The translations under genes and the position numbers were made by a program. Under the pieces are notes generated by a model, which saw only the letters and a program-made list of their open reading frames with translations, had not been told where the DNA came from and made no database searches. DNA of 20,531 nt from UBA927 sp964367095 (GTDB lineage: Bacteria; Patescibacteriota; Microgenomatia; UBA10105; UBA927): assembly GCA_964367095.1 (NCBI GenBank), contig CAYIXE010000016.1, positions 1-20,531 of the forward strand. The letters are read 5' to 3'. Shown piece after piece: positions 1-7,017 of the stretch; position 1 is the stretch's first letter; each line of letters starts with the position of its first letter.

Positions 1-4
1 GCCC

Positions 5-24
5 AAGGCGAGCCTCGCCTTTTT
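5..24 (+). terminator. Probable intrinsic terminator reading in the plus direction
   Basis: A 7-bp perfect stem, AAGGCGA / TCGCCTT, with a GCC loop is followed on the plus strand by a run of five T (two of them in the stem). This is the layout of an intrinsic terminator for a plus-strand transcript entering from the left, so a convergent gene may end just outside the window. Read on the minus strand the same hairpin lies directly after the ftsZ stop codon but is followed by GGGC rather than a U run, so it would be a poor terminator for the dcw operon as far as can be seen. Confidence 0.5.
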
Positions 25-1216
25 AACTTCTTTGGCGTAAAAAGGCGGGGATGTCGAATTCGTCCTCTTCTGATGGAATATCATCGACGTTTGGCGAAAA
101 AATCGGTGCATTGTGCGCTGTTGGATCAGCTACTGGGGGTACCGATGTGCCGGACTGATTATTCTGTGTAAACGTAGCACCACTACCCGGCTGACGCTGT
201 TGTGGCATACCGTATCGCACATCACGAACTGGTTTACTGGTCATCTCACGAAGTCTTCTTTTCGTCTCATCAAATCCTGTAGCTATGACGGTAATTTTTA
301 TCTGGTCAACAAGCTTCTCATCAATAGTAGCGCCAAAAATGATATTAGCGTCCGGATCAACTGCTGACGAAATCAGCTTGGCTGCTTCATCTACCTCTGC
401 CATCGTGACATCGTTTCCTCCGATAATATTAAAGAGTACTCCCTTTGCTCCCTCAATCGTCGTCTCCAAAAGCGGTGATGCGATAGCGGTCCTTGCGGCT
501 GTTGACGCCCTGTTCTCGCCGACTCCCGTACCAATTCCCATAAGCGCTGATCCGGCATTGGTCATGATGGCCCGTACGTCTGCAAAGTCTACATTTATAA
601 GTCCCGGCATCGTAATAAGGTCAGAAATTCCCTGCACACCTTGCCCCAATACCGAATCCGTCACACGAAATGCTTCAATAAGCGTCATTTTTTTATCAAT
701 GACTTCTAAAAGTCTCTGATTTGGAATGACAATAAGTGTATCGACTTTATCTTTTAGATTAGAAATTCCCTCTTCTGCCGATACCATCCTTCTTGTCCCT
801 TCAAAATGAAACGGCTTGGTAACCACCGCAACGGTGAGTGCCCCAAGCTCCTTTGCAATTTCTGCAAAGATAGGAGTGGCTCCTGTGCCGGTACCTCCGC
901 CCTCTCCGCAGGTTAGAAATACCATATCGCTATCACGAAGATATTCTGCTATTTTTTCTCGGGATTCTTCTGCCGCTTGTCGACCCACGTCAGGGTTACC
1001 TCCTGCACCCAAACCCTTCGTAAAATTATCTCCAATTTGAATTTTATTTTGCGCTTGAGAAAGAAGCAGCGCCTGTGCATCCGTATTTACTGCAATAAAG
1101 TCAACGCCGTTTATCTGATTATTAAAAATCATTGAATTGACTGCATTGCTTCCGCCGCCGCCAATGCCGATGACTTTTATCTTTGCAAATCGTGCGGTAT
1201 CAGGTTTGATTAACAT
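23..1216 (-). CDS. ftsZ: Cell division protein FtsZ
   Basis: FtsZ is the tubulin-like GTPase that polymerises into the cytoplasmic Z-ring and recruits the divisome. The 397-residue product is full length. Visible are the N-terminal nucleotide loop IGIGGGGSNAV (17-27), the tubulin signature GGGTGTG (106-112), and the T7 synergy loop with N208, D210 and D213, which completes the GTPase site of the neighbouring subunit. A low-complexity linker (about 335-380) rich in Q, N, P and S leads to the conserved C-terminal peptide DIPAFLR (388-394), the docking site for FtsA. The residues before the signature are CGE rather than the usual AGM. The gene is last in the cluster, 56 nt after ftsA, and its ATG (1216) has no evident Shine-Dalgarno. 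Identification is secure. Confidence 0.98.
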   Translation of the reverse strand: MLIKPDTARFAKIKVIGIGGGGSNAVNSMIFNNQINGVDFIAVNTDAQALLLSQAQNKIQIGDNFTKGLGAGGNPDVGRQAAEESREKIAEYLRDSDMVFLTCGEGGGTGTGATPIFAEIAKELGALTVAVVTKPFHFEGTRRMVSAEEGISNLKDKVDTLIVIPNQRLLEVIDKKMTLIEAFRVTDSVLGQGVQGISDLITMPGLINVDFADVRAIMTNAGSALMGIGTGVGENRASTAARTAIASPLLETTIEGAKGVLFNIIGGNDVTMAEVDEAAKLISSAVDPDANIIFGATIDEKLVDQIKITVIATGFDETKRRLREMTSKPVRDVRYGMPQQRQPGSGATFTQNNQSGTSVPPVADPTAHNAPIFSPNVDDIPSEEDEFDIPAFLRQRS

Positions 1217-1230
1217 AACAAAATGTTGAA

Positions 1231-1270
1231 GTTCGTCAGGGGCAGTCCGCCGTCAGGCAGGCTGAAGAAC
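1231..1270. repeat. Imperfect inverted repeat between ftsA and ftsZ
   Basis: Arms GTTCGTCAG (1231-1239) and CTGAAGAAC (1262-1270) pair at 8 of 9 positions. They enclose a GC-rich segment that can form a second small stem around GCC-GTCA-GGC (1249-1258). On the minus strand the interior also contains two related words, CTGCCTGACG and CTGCCCCTGACG. The element fills most of the 56-nt ftsA-ftsZ spacer and stands out by its GC content. It could be an mRNA structure at the 5' side of ftsZ or a dispersed intergenic repeat. Neither can be decided from one copy. Confidence 0.5.
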
Positions 1271-1272
1271 AA

Positions 1273-2580
1273 TTAGGGCAGAAATGACTTTACCAGATTT
1301 ATGACCTTTCCAGCAAGTCCCTTCATATGCAGGTTGCTACTAAACTTGCCGATACCTTTAAAAAGACTCCCCGTCGCACCATCAACCCCTTCTTCTTTAT
1401 CACCCCAAAGAAGAAGTCCCACAGCGGTCGCATACGTAGGCGTCATGATTTCATCGACTAATCCTGTCACTTTCTGCGGTATGCCAATACGAACTGACAT
1501 AGCCAAATTTCTTCTTGCAGACTCAACAACTCCTATAGTGAGTGCTCCCCCACCGGTTAAAACTGCTCCCGAAGGGGTCATACCGCCAAAGCCGCTTCGC
1601 TTGATTTCCAAAGCCACCATCGTAAATATCTCATTTAATCTCGGTTTGATAATCCCCTCTATCAAGGTTTTTTTTGAGATGGTTCGAATGCCTTCTGAAA
1701 GATCCAAATCAGCGATATCGAGATCATCTTCTTTTTCATTTTTTGTGGATTTGGCTCTGCCATCTTGCTCAAGAAGCATGGGAGTTTTTGCTACCTGACC
1801 CAACCGAATCTTAATTTTTTCTGCACTCTCAAGCGACACACGAAGCCCTGCTGCCAAATCTTTCGTAATGTTTATCGCACCAATCGGGATAACCGAAGAG
1901 TAGGAAAGTGCGCCATCGACAAAAATCGCAACGTCAGTAGTTCCCCCGCCGATATCCACAAGAACGACTCCAAGCTCTTTTTCCGTATCTGATATCGTCG
2001 CGATTGCGGATACAAAACCACCGAATGCTACATCGGCTACTTCAACTCCTAAATCCTCGATACATTTATGGACATTTCGTATAGCAGTCGATCCGCCGGT
2101 CACCAAATGTGTCTCTACCTCAAGACGCACACCCGCCATGCCCACAGGATCGACTATTCCTTCCTGTCCATCGACAGAATATCCTCGAGGCAAAACGTGC
2201 AGTATGTCACGAGACGTAGGAAGCTGTACTGCCTTTGCCGCATCAATCACACGTTTGACATCGTTTGCGGTGATTTCTTTATCCGGTTCTGAAACAGCGA
2301 CCACACCATGAGAATTTAATGATGCGATGTGTGATCCCCCAATGTTGACGAAAACTTGCGTTACTGATGCTCCCGCCATACGCTCCGACGCTTCAAGAGA
2401 TGTTGAGATTGCATCTGTGGCTTCTTCAATGTTTACCACTTGGCTTTTACGAAGACCGTGAGACGGTGAAGTAGAAACGCCGATCACCCGAACCATTCCT
2501 TCCTCAGTCATGGAAGCGATAAGTATGACAATCTTAGACGAACCTATATCGATTGCACTAATAATTCTATCTCTGGCCAT
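1273..2580 (-). CDS. ftsA: Cell division protein FtsA
   Basis: FtsA is the actin-like ATPase that anchors FtsZ filaments to the membrane and links them to later divisome proteins. I chose the ATG at 2580 (MARDRIISAIDIGSSK), giving 435 residues. An in-frame ATG at 2616 would add 12 residues unlike the family and would start inside the likely promoter. Visible: phosphate-1 loop IDIGSSK (10-16), the 1C subdomain (about 85-165), phosphate-2 loop VDIGGGTTDVA (208-218), adenosine loop LTGGGA (341-346), and a C-terminal amphipathic helix (about 419-434, with K and hydrophobic residues alternating) that fits the membrane-targeting sequence. A charged insertion (about 270-298, rich in K, E and D) precedes the last domain. 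It lies between ftsQ and ftsZ, the usual order. Confidence 0.96.
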   Translation of the reverse strand: MARDRIISAIDIGSSKIVILIASMTEEGMVRVIGVSTSPSHGLRKSQVVNIEEATDAISTSLEASERMAGASVTQVFVNIGGSHIASLNSHGVVAVSEPDKEITANDVKRVIDAAKAVQLPTSRDILHVLPRGYSVDGQEGIVDPVGMAGVRLEVETHLVTGGSTAIRNVHKCIEDLGVEVADVAFGGFVSAIATISDTEKELGVVLVDIGGGTTDVAIFVDGALSYSSVIPIGAINITKDLAAGLRVSLESAEKIKIRLGQVAKTPMLLEQDGRAKSTKNEKEDDLDIADLDLSEGIRTISKKTLIEGIIKPRLNEIFTMVALEIKRSGFGGMTPSGAVLTGGGALTIGVVESARRNLAMSVRIGIPQKVTGLVDEIMTPTYATAVGLLLWGDKEEGVDGATGSLFKGIGKFSSNLHMKGLAGKVINLVKSFLP

Positions 2581-2607
2581 AGTAATAATATTTCTTACTC
2601 TTCGGGT

Positions 2608-2636
2608 AGTATACAATGTTGATCGTGCAATGAAAA
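2608..2636 (-). promoter_or_regulatory. Candidate promoter for ftsA-ftsZ
   Basis: In the 66-nt gap between ftsQ and ftsA the minus strand reads TTTTCA (2636-2631), then exactly 17 nt, then TATACT (2613-2608). This is a fair sigma-70-like pair (4/6 and 5/6 matches). A transcript would begin near 2601 and have a leader of roughly 20 nt before the ftsA ATG at 2580. The gap is the longest in the cluster, which fits an internal promoter that uncouples ftsA-ftsZ from the cell wall genes. Confidence 0.5.
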
Positions 2637-2646
2637 GTACACTTCT

Positions 2647-3327
2647 TTATTTTGTAATTATCGGCTTAGTATAACGAAGATCAACAATTGAGGGCAGTAC
2701 TCCTTTTATTTTAAACCCGTTTATAAGAAAAAGTAAAGCATGTGCTTTATCTTCCATATTCCCCTCAACTGGCAAAAGGATCCGGAGAGAATCAATTCTT
2801 GCCTCAAAAGCATTTGGCGAATACTCTTTCACAAACGAAACCTGAAGCGACGAATCAAGCGCCGACAAAAACGCTTGTGCCGCACGGACGCGTACGTCAG
2901 CAATTTTCACACCGATAGACTGAATTCCTATGTCAAACATCATCACAGGATGGACAAATGGAGGTAAATATTCTCCGACGATGACACTATCTTGATCCAC
3001 GCCATACGTATGCCCCAAAGATTGGACATAGCCGCTGGGATCACGAAGCGTATACGCGACACTGATTGTGTGCGGAAATTTTTTGAAAACACGAACAGAT
3101 TTAAAGAGCGGATACTGTGTACGCAAATCATCCTCAAGCGTCTTTGTAGGGAAAAATAAGACATTTGTATTTAACTTTTCTGTATTTGCAGAAAACACTG
3201 CACCGGTGCCTATCACTTCAATAGTTTCGAGTCGAAATAAGGCGTGCACAAAAAATACTCCCACCGCACACACAAGCCCGATGAAAATAAGTAATATGAC
3301 GGTAAAAGCAGTTCTCTTTGAACGCAT
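2647..3327 (-). CDS. ftsQ: Cell division protein FtsQ/DivIB
   Basis: FtsQ/DivIB is a bitopic membrane protein that scaffolds the divisome together with FtsB and FtsL. The start is taken at 3327 (MRSKRTAF), one base after the murG stop, because AGGAAG (3341-3336) sits 8 nt upstream. The in-frame ATG at 3345 has no ribosome site and would overlap murG. The product is 226 residues: a short basic cytoplasmic tail, one membrane segment (about 8-29), a POTRA domain (about 33-98, starting LETIEVIGTGAVF and ending near the RVFKKFPHTISV strand), and a beta domain ending IVDLRYTKP, like the C-terminal strand of FtsQ. Sequence similarity in this family is low. The call rests on topology, domain order and position before ftsA. 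Confidence 0.88.
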   Translation of the reverse strand: MRSKRTAFTVILLIFIGLVCAVGVFFVHALFRLETIEVIGTGAVFSANTEKLNTNVLFFPTKTLEDDLRTQYPLFKSVRVFKKFPHTISVAYTLRDPSGYVQSLGHTYGVDQDSVIVGEYLPPFVHPVMMFDIGIQSIGVKIADVRVRAAQAFLSALDSSLQVSFVKEYSPNAFEARIDSLRILLPVEGNMEDKAHALLFLINGFKIKGVLPSIVDLRYTKPIITK

Positions 3328-3328
3328 A

Positions 3329-4462
3329 TCAAATGCTTCCTGCAACAGATAGTATTTCTAAAGAAAGCGATTCTGCGGCGTCAAGCTTCACTGTTTTCGA
3401 AAATATTTTTGCATGCTCTTCATACTTGTTTTTATGGACTATATGCTCTCGTACTACAGAAACAAGCCTTAGGCTCGTCAAATCTTTTTGACGTATGATC
3501 GAAGCGCCTCCATTGCGTCTCAACACGTCTGCATTCTTGTACTGCTCATCACCTGATGCCCATGGCAATGGAATAAAAATTGCCGATTTCCCGAGCGCCG
3601 CAACTTCGATAACCGTATTGGCTCCTGATCGACCGACGACAATGTCAGCGCTTTTTATCATCCGTACGTACTCCGTTTCATTCATATAAGAAACGACGGT
3701 ATACCCTCTTTTTTCTTTCAAGGATAATGTGCTTCGCACACGCAAAGCTTCTTCTAACGATGCGCGGCCAACCTGATGCACGATGTCAGAAAAGGTCAAT
3801 AATTGAGGTAATGCCTCATACACGATTGTATTTATACTTACCGATCCCGTCGTGCCTCCTAAAATAAGAATTCGGCGACGAATATTTTTTCTTGTACGGT
3901 GAGTCTGTCTTGCGGCATGCACTATCATTTCACGAAGAGGCAATCCTGTGTAGACGCATCTGACAAATCGAAACGATTGCAATTGACGTATGTCGCTTAC
4001 ACAGACTACATCAGAAAATGCCGCTATAATCTTTGTTCCAAGTCCAAGCGTTTGCGTTTGTTCATGGGTAATGATCGGAATATTTAACACCCAAGAGGCC
4101 AAAACAACAGGGAGTGCTATGTATCCACCAAAAGAAACCGTCACATCAGGTCTAATTCTTACCAAATACCAAAACGCCATAACCAAACCGATTGGCACCT
4201 TTAGAAGTGAAGAAAGAATATGAAAAAAAGTTCCTGTGCGAAGTAAACGACCCGTCGTCAGAGGAAGAAATGATACTCCCAACGCTTCTACCGTTTGCCT
4301 TTCGTGCGACGCAAATTCTTCGGTATCAAATACATGATTGCGGCCAATAAAATGGATAGTAATTTGTGGCGATAATCGCTTCAAAGTAGTAATTGTGGCC
4401 ACAGCAGGGGTAAGATGTCCGCCCGTAATTACGATACGTAATACATTGTCCTGATTTTTTAT
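3329..4462 (-). CDS. murG: UDP-GlcNAc:lipid I GlcNAc transferase MurG (apparent ATA start)
   Basis: MurG adds GlcNAc to lipid I on the inner face of the membrane, producing lipid II. It has two GT-B Rossmann domains: N-terminal loop TGGHLTPAVA (13-22 in the numbering used here), FGGY (111-114), HEQ (133-135), second-domain loop LGGTTGS (201-207), and the donor site GRSGANTVIEVAALG followed by PLPWASGDEQYKNA (about 277-311). The start is a problem. The frame is open back to a TAA at 4483-4481, yet has no ATG, GTG or TTG before a GTG at 4402, which would delete the essential GGH loop. An ATA at 4462 is preceded by AAGGAG (4473-4468) with a 5-nt spacer and overlaps the ftsW TAA as ATAA, so I place the start there (377 residues). 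Function is secure; the start is tentative. Confidence 0.93.
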   Translation of the reverse strand: MKNQDNVLRIVITGGHLTPAVATITTLKRLSPQITIHFIGRNHVFDTEEFASHERQTVEALGVSFLPLTTGRLLRTGTFFHILSSLLKVPIGLVMAFWYLVRIRPDVTVSFGGYIALPVVLASWVLNIPIITHEQTQTLGLGTKIIAAFSDVVCVSDIRQLQSFRFVRCVYTGLPLREMIVHAARQTHRTRKNIRRRILILGGTTGSVSINTIVYEALPQLLTFSDIVHQVGRASLEEALRVRSTLSLKEKRGYTVVSYMNETEYVRMIKSADIVVGRSGANTVIEVAALGKSAIFIPLPWASGDEQYKNADVLRRNGGASIIRQKDLTSLRLVSVVREHIVHKNKYEEHAKIFSKTVKLDAAESLSLEILSVAGSI

Positions 4463-5553
4463 ACGTACTCCTTGCTTATATTATGCACAATTCCTAGAGC
4501 CCCAAGTGTAATAACTAAGTTTGATCCTCCATACGAAATCAAGGGAAGTGGGACTCCGGTTAAAGGAAACAACGCCGCCATAGATGCTACGTTTATCAAG
4601 GTCTGCAACCCTATCCAACTGCCGATTGCATAGACAAAAAGCTGTGCTTTTTCACCACTTGCGTGTTTTCCGATACGAAATATTCGTGATATAAGTGCGG
4701 CATACAATCCTATGACCGTAATTGCACCGATAAATCCCATCTCCTCACCTAAAATAGCAAAGATTGAATCGGTATTTGCTTCAGGAAGATATTCGTACTT
4801 TTGTCGGGATCTCCCTAATCCAACACCAAAAACTCCGCCTGACCCCAAGGAAATAATTGCCTGCCGTATCTGATATGACGATCCGAGAGGATCTGACTCA
4901 GGATTTAAAAACGTCATTACCCGCTGCAATCTATAAGGAGACGTCAAGGCAAGCATACCAAAAATAATGCCGGCGACAGGAATGAGTAATAAGAATTGAC
5001 CAACAGCAGCTCCTGAAAGAAAATAGAGAACCAATGCAATACCAAATAGAATAGATCCGGTACCTAAATCCGGTTCCAAAACGACGAGCCCTACCAGAGC
5101 GCTTACTAAAAGAAGAAATGCCGGCAATCGGCCTTTTTCACGAGTCGTAAGCCATACAGATAAATACATAGAAAGTGTAAACTTGGCAATTTCAGCTGGC
5201 TGCAAAACCACAAACCCTAAATTTAACCATCGGTTAGCGCCCAGTGCATTCACCCCAAGTCCGGGAATAAATACTGCAAGAAGAAGTACAAACGTTGCTA
5301 TCATCATCGGTACTGCAATTTTTTGCCAGACTGTATAGGAAACCCGCGATAATACACCAAAGGAGACAAGACCCAACACGACCCACTTCCCTTGCTCTCG
5401 TAAAAACCGATACGGATCGTTAAAGTCTCTTAAAGCGATCGCTACAGATGAGTCATATACCATGACAAGTCCGATGCATACAAGAAAGAAAATAAGAATA
5501 AATAATACCGTATCACCATGTCTTTTGTGCAAAGAAGTATGTAATCGTTTCAT
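4459..5553 (-). CDS. ftsW: SEDS peptidoglycan glycosyltransferase FtsW
   Basis: FtsW polymerises lipid II into septal glycan strands, working with FtsI. The ATG at 5553 (MKRLHTSLHK) gives 364 residues. Longer in-frame readings would run into mraY and start with sequence unlike FtsW. About ten membrane segments are visible. Family signatures include GSGGVFGVGLG (237-247), LPEANTDSIFAILGEE (256-271) with the catalytic Asp D262, and the C-terminal block GVPLPLISYGGSN (333-345). Between them lie conserved GANRWL (105-110) and LQPAEIAK (117-124). It starts 14 nt after mraY without a clear ribosome site and ends overlapping the inferred murG start. RodA is the alternative within the family; the dcw position favours FtsW. 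Confidence 0.95.
   Translation of the reverse strand: MKRLHTSLHKRHGDTVLFILIFFLVCIGLVMVYDSSVAIALRDFNDPYRFLREQGKWVVLGLVSFGVLSRVSYTVWQKIAVPMMIATFVLLLAVFIPGLGVNALGANRWLNLGFVVLQPAEIAKFTLSMYLSVWLTTREKGRLPAFLLLVSALVGLVVLEPDLGTGSILFGIALVLYFLSGAAVGQFLLLIPVAGIIFGMLALTSPYRLQRVMTFLNPESDPLGSSYQIRQAIISLGSGGVFGVGLGRSRQKYEYLPEANTDSIFAILGEEMGFIGAITVIGLYAALISRIFRIGKHASGEKAQLFVYAIGSWIGLQTLINVASMAALFPLTGVPLPLISYGGSNLVITLGALGIVHNISKEYV
4468..4473 (-). promoter_or_regulatory. Shine-Dalgarno that suggests an ATA start for murG
   Basis: AAGGAG on the minus strand lies in the last codons of ftsW (encoding KE of its SKEYV tail). It is followed by TACGT and then ATA (4462-4460), which overlaps the ftsW stop TAA by two bases. 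Spacing and stop-start geometry match a coupled start site, except that the codon is ATA. Confidence 0.5.
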
Positions 5554-5567
5554 ACCAAAGTACGGAT

Positions 5568-6602
5568 TTAGGCAAGCATGGCAAGCCACAACCCAAATAA
5601 TGCAAAGATTATAGACAGTATCCAAAACCGCATAACGATTTTGGGCTCTGGCCACCCTTTGGCTTGCAGCCAAAGATGAAACGGTGCCGCAACGAATGCT
5701 TTTTTCTTAAATACGGACCGTGAAATAATTTGGATAAGTGATGATCCTACCTCAATGATAAAAATTGCTCCTATCACGATAAGTGCCGGAACCTTTCCTA
5801 AAATAAGTCCGACTACTGCAAATGTAGCGCCAAAAGAAAGTGCCCCCACGTCGCCCAAAAATATACGCGACGGAAAAATATTAAAGTACAAAAATGCCAA
5901 TATTCCACCCACCCAAAGTGCGATAAACGTAGAAAGAACTGTATCGAGAATTGACGCTGACATAAACCAAAAGGCAAAAAGCGATATGGTCAAAACCCCT
6001 GATGATAAACCATCTAATCCATCGGTAATATTTAACGCATTCGCAAAAGCAATGATTACAAACGCGGCAAATGGTATATACCACCATCCCATCTCAATTA
6101 CCCCAAAAAGAGGTATATGAAAAATACTTATTTTTAACTCAGCGACCAGCCAATATCCTACAATGGAAGCAAGAATTATTTCCAACACCAACTTATGGCG
6201 AAGCCGCAAACCAAAAAATCCACCCTTCACCCACGCAAAGGTTTTCTTCACATCATCAAGAAGCCCCAATAGTCCAAACGACACGAAGGTAAAAAGCAAA
6301 ACCTTCAGCTCGCCTTTTAATGGGTACACACTGGTAATCGGTATCCAAAAATAATGCATAAGAAGCAAAACCAGCGGAACCATACAGGTGGTCAAAAGAA
6401 TGATAAGCAGTCCTCCGCCTACAGGAGTGCCTGCCTTATGTTTGTGAAACTTATCAAAAAGCGGAGTACGTTTATCAAACGTATCACGCGTAACTTGGGT
6501 TAATCGCTGCAAGCGAATCTGATAGAGAAGCCGTATAAACGGCACATACAAAATGCTATGGACAAGCCACGAAAATAAAAGAGCGCCTAAAAGTAATTGC
6601 AT
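5568..6602 (-). CDS. mraY: Phospho-MurNAc-pentapeptide transferase MraY
   Basis: MraY moves phospho-MurNAc-pentapeptide from UDP to undecaprenyl phosphate, forming lipid I in the membrane. The product is 344 residues with about ten membrane segments. Visible motifs: KAGTPVGGG (56-64), LLDD (114-117) carrying the Asp pair D116/D117, NALNITDGLDGLSSG (188-202) with D194, FPSRIFLGDVGAL (243-255) with D251, and AKGWPEPKIVMRFWI (314-328). The histidine motif that usually reads PIHHH(F/Y)E is PFHLWLQ here (307-313), with only the first His (H309) kept, although the flanking GWPEPK block is standard. The ATG follows the dgkA TAG by 9 nt, and the AGG of TAGG serves as a weak ribosome site. All other catalytic residues are present, so it is probably active. 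Confidence 0.96.
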   Translation of the reverse strand: MQLLLGALLFSWLVHSILYVPFIRLLYQIRLQRLTQVTRDTFDKRTPLFDKFHKHKAGTPVGGGLLIILLTTCMVPLVLLLMHYFWIPITSVYPLKGELKVLLFTFVSFGLLGLLDDVKKTFAWVKGGFFGLRLRHKLVLEIILASIVGYWLVAELKISIFHIPLFGVIEMGWWYIPFAAFVIIAFANALNITDGLDGLSSGVLTISLFAFWFMSASILDTVLSTFIALWVGGILAFLYFNIFPSRIFLGDVGALSFGATFAVVGLILGKVPALIVIGAIFIIEVGSSLIQIISRSVFKKKAFVAAPFHLWLQAKGWPEPKIVMRFWILSIIFALFGLWLAMLA

Positions 6603-6611
6603 ATGATGTAC

Positions 6612-6983
6612 CTATCCGAAAACAAAAACGAGAACTTTGGGTATAAATACGACGCTCCCGACTACCATTGCTCCCATGGCAACTATAAGCATCATGCCAG
6701 CTGAGACATCTTTGGCAATTTTGGCGTCTTTTCGCTGTTCCAACGTAATAAGATCAGTCATAGCCTCAATGGCCGTATTTATCATTTCAGCCGATAATCC
6801 TAAAAGTATAGTAAAAAGGATGACAAGATACTCAAAAGTTGACACACGAAAAAACCAGCAAAAAAAGAGTGCAGCTGCCGAAAGTAAGAGATGAATGCGG
6901 AAATTGGGCTGTGTCTGAAGCGCCCATAAAATCCCATCCCACGCGTGTTTAAACGATACATGATGTCTAGACTGCATCTTCAT
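6612..6983 (-). CDS. dgkA: Diacylglycerol/undecaprenol kinase (DgkA family)
   Basis: Small three-helix membrane kinase of the DgkA family. Members in bacteria of Gram-positive type phosphorylate undecaprenol, recycling the lipid carrier for peptidoglycan. From ATG 6983 the product is 123 residues. It has an amphipathic N-terminus with the TQPNFRIH segment (23-31), membrane helices (about 32-47, 50-68 and 95-120), the signature EMINTAIEAMTDLIT (66-80) and KIAKDVSAG (88-96). ATG 6977 is an equally possible start. A reading from 7055 would overlap the FemAB gene and pass through the likely -10 box. No ribosome site precedes 6983, but TATACT lies 7 nt upstream. Its place directly before mraY supports the undecaprenol kinase role by inference. 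Confidence 0.9.
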   Translation of the reverse strand: MKMQSRHHVSFKHAWDGILWALQTQPNFRIHLLLSAAALFFCWFFRVSTFEYLVILFTILLGLSAEMINTAIEAMTDLITLEQRKDAKIAKDVSAGMMLIVAMGAMVVGSVVFIPKVLVFVFG

Positions 6984-6990
6984 ACATTGT

Positions 6991-6996
6991 AGTATA
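6991..6996 (-). promoter_or_regulatory. -10-like box just upstream of dgkA
   Basis: TATACT on the minus strand ends 7 nt before the ATG at 6983, inside the 34-nt gap after the FemAB gene. Transcription from it would start at or one base before the ATG, giving a leaderless mRNA. I find no convincing -35 at 16-18 nt spacing. Confidence 0.4.
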
Positions 6997-7017
6997 CACT
7001 TCTTACCGTGCGAAACT

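Noticed and set aside
285..719. Long plus-strand open frame (144 aa) opposite ftsZ
   Set aside because: It lies fully inside ftsZ in antisense, its translation is Ser/Pro/Thr-rich as expected from a shadow frame, and no family is recognisable. The same applies to the plus-strand frames at 1301-1798, 5755-6120 and 18679-19176.
2581..2616. Extended N-terminus of FtsA starting at 2616
   Set aside because: The extra residues (MYTTRRVRNIIT) are not typical of FtsA, have no ribosome site, and are encoded across the probable -10 box.
5554..5673. N-terminal extension of FtsW overlapping mraY
   Set aside because: The extension would overlap mraY by over 100 nt and reads as a shadow of the mraY C-terminus. 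The ATG at 5553 gives a normal FtsW start.
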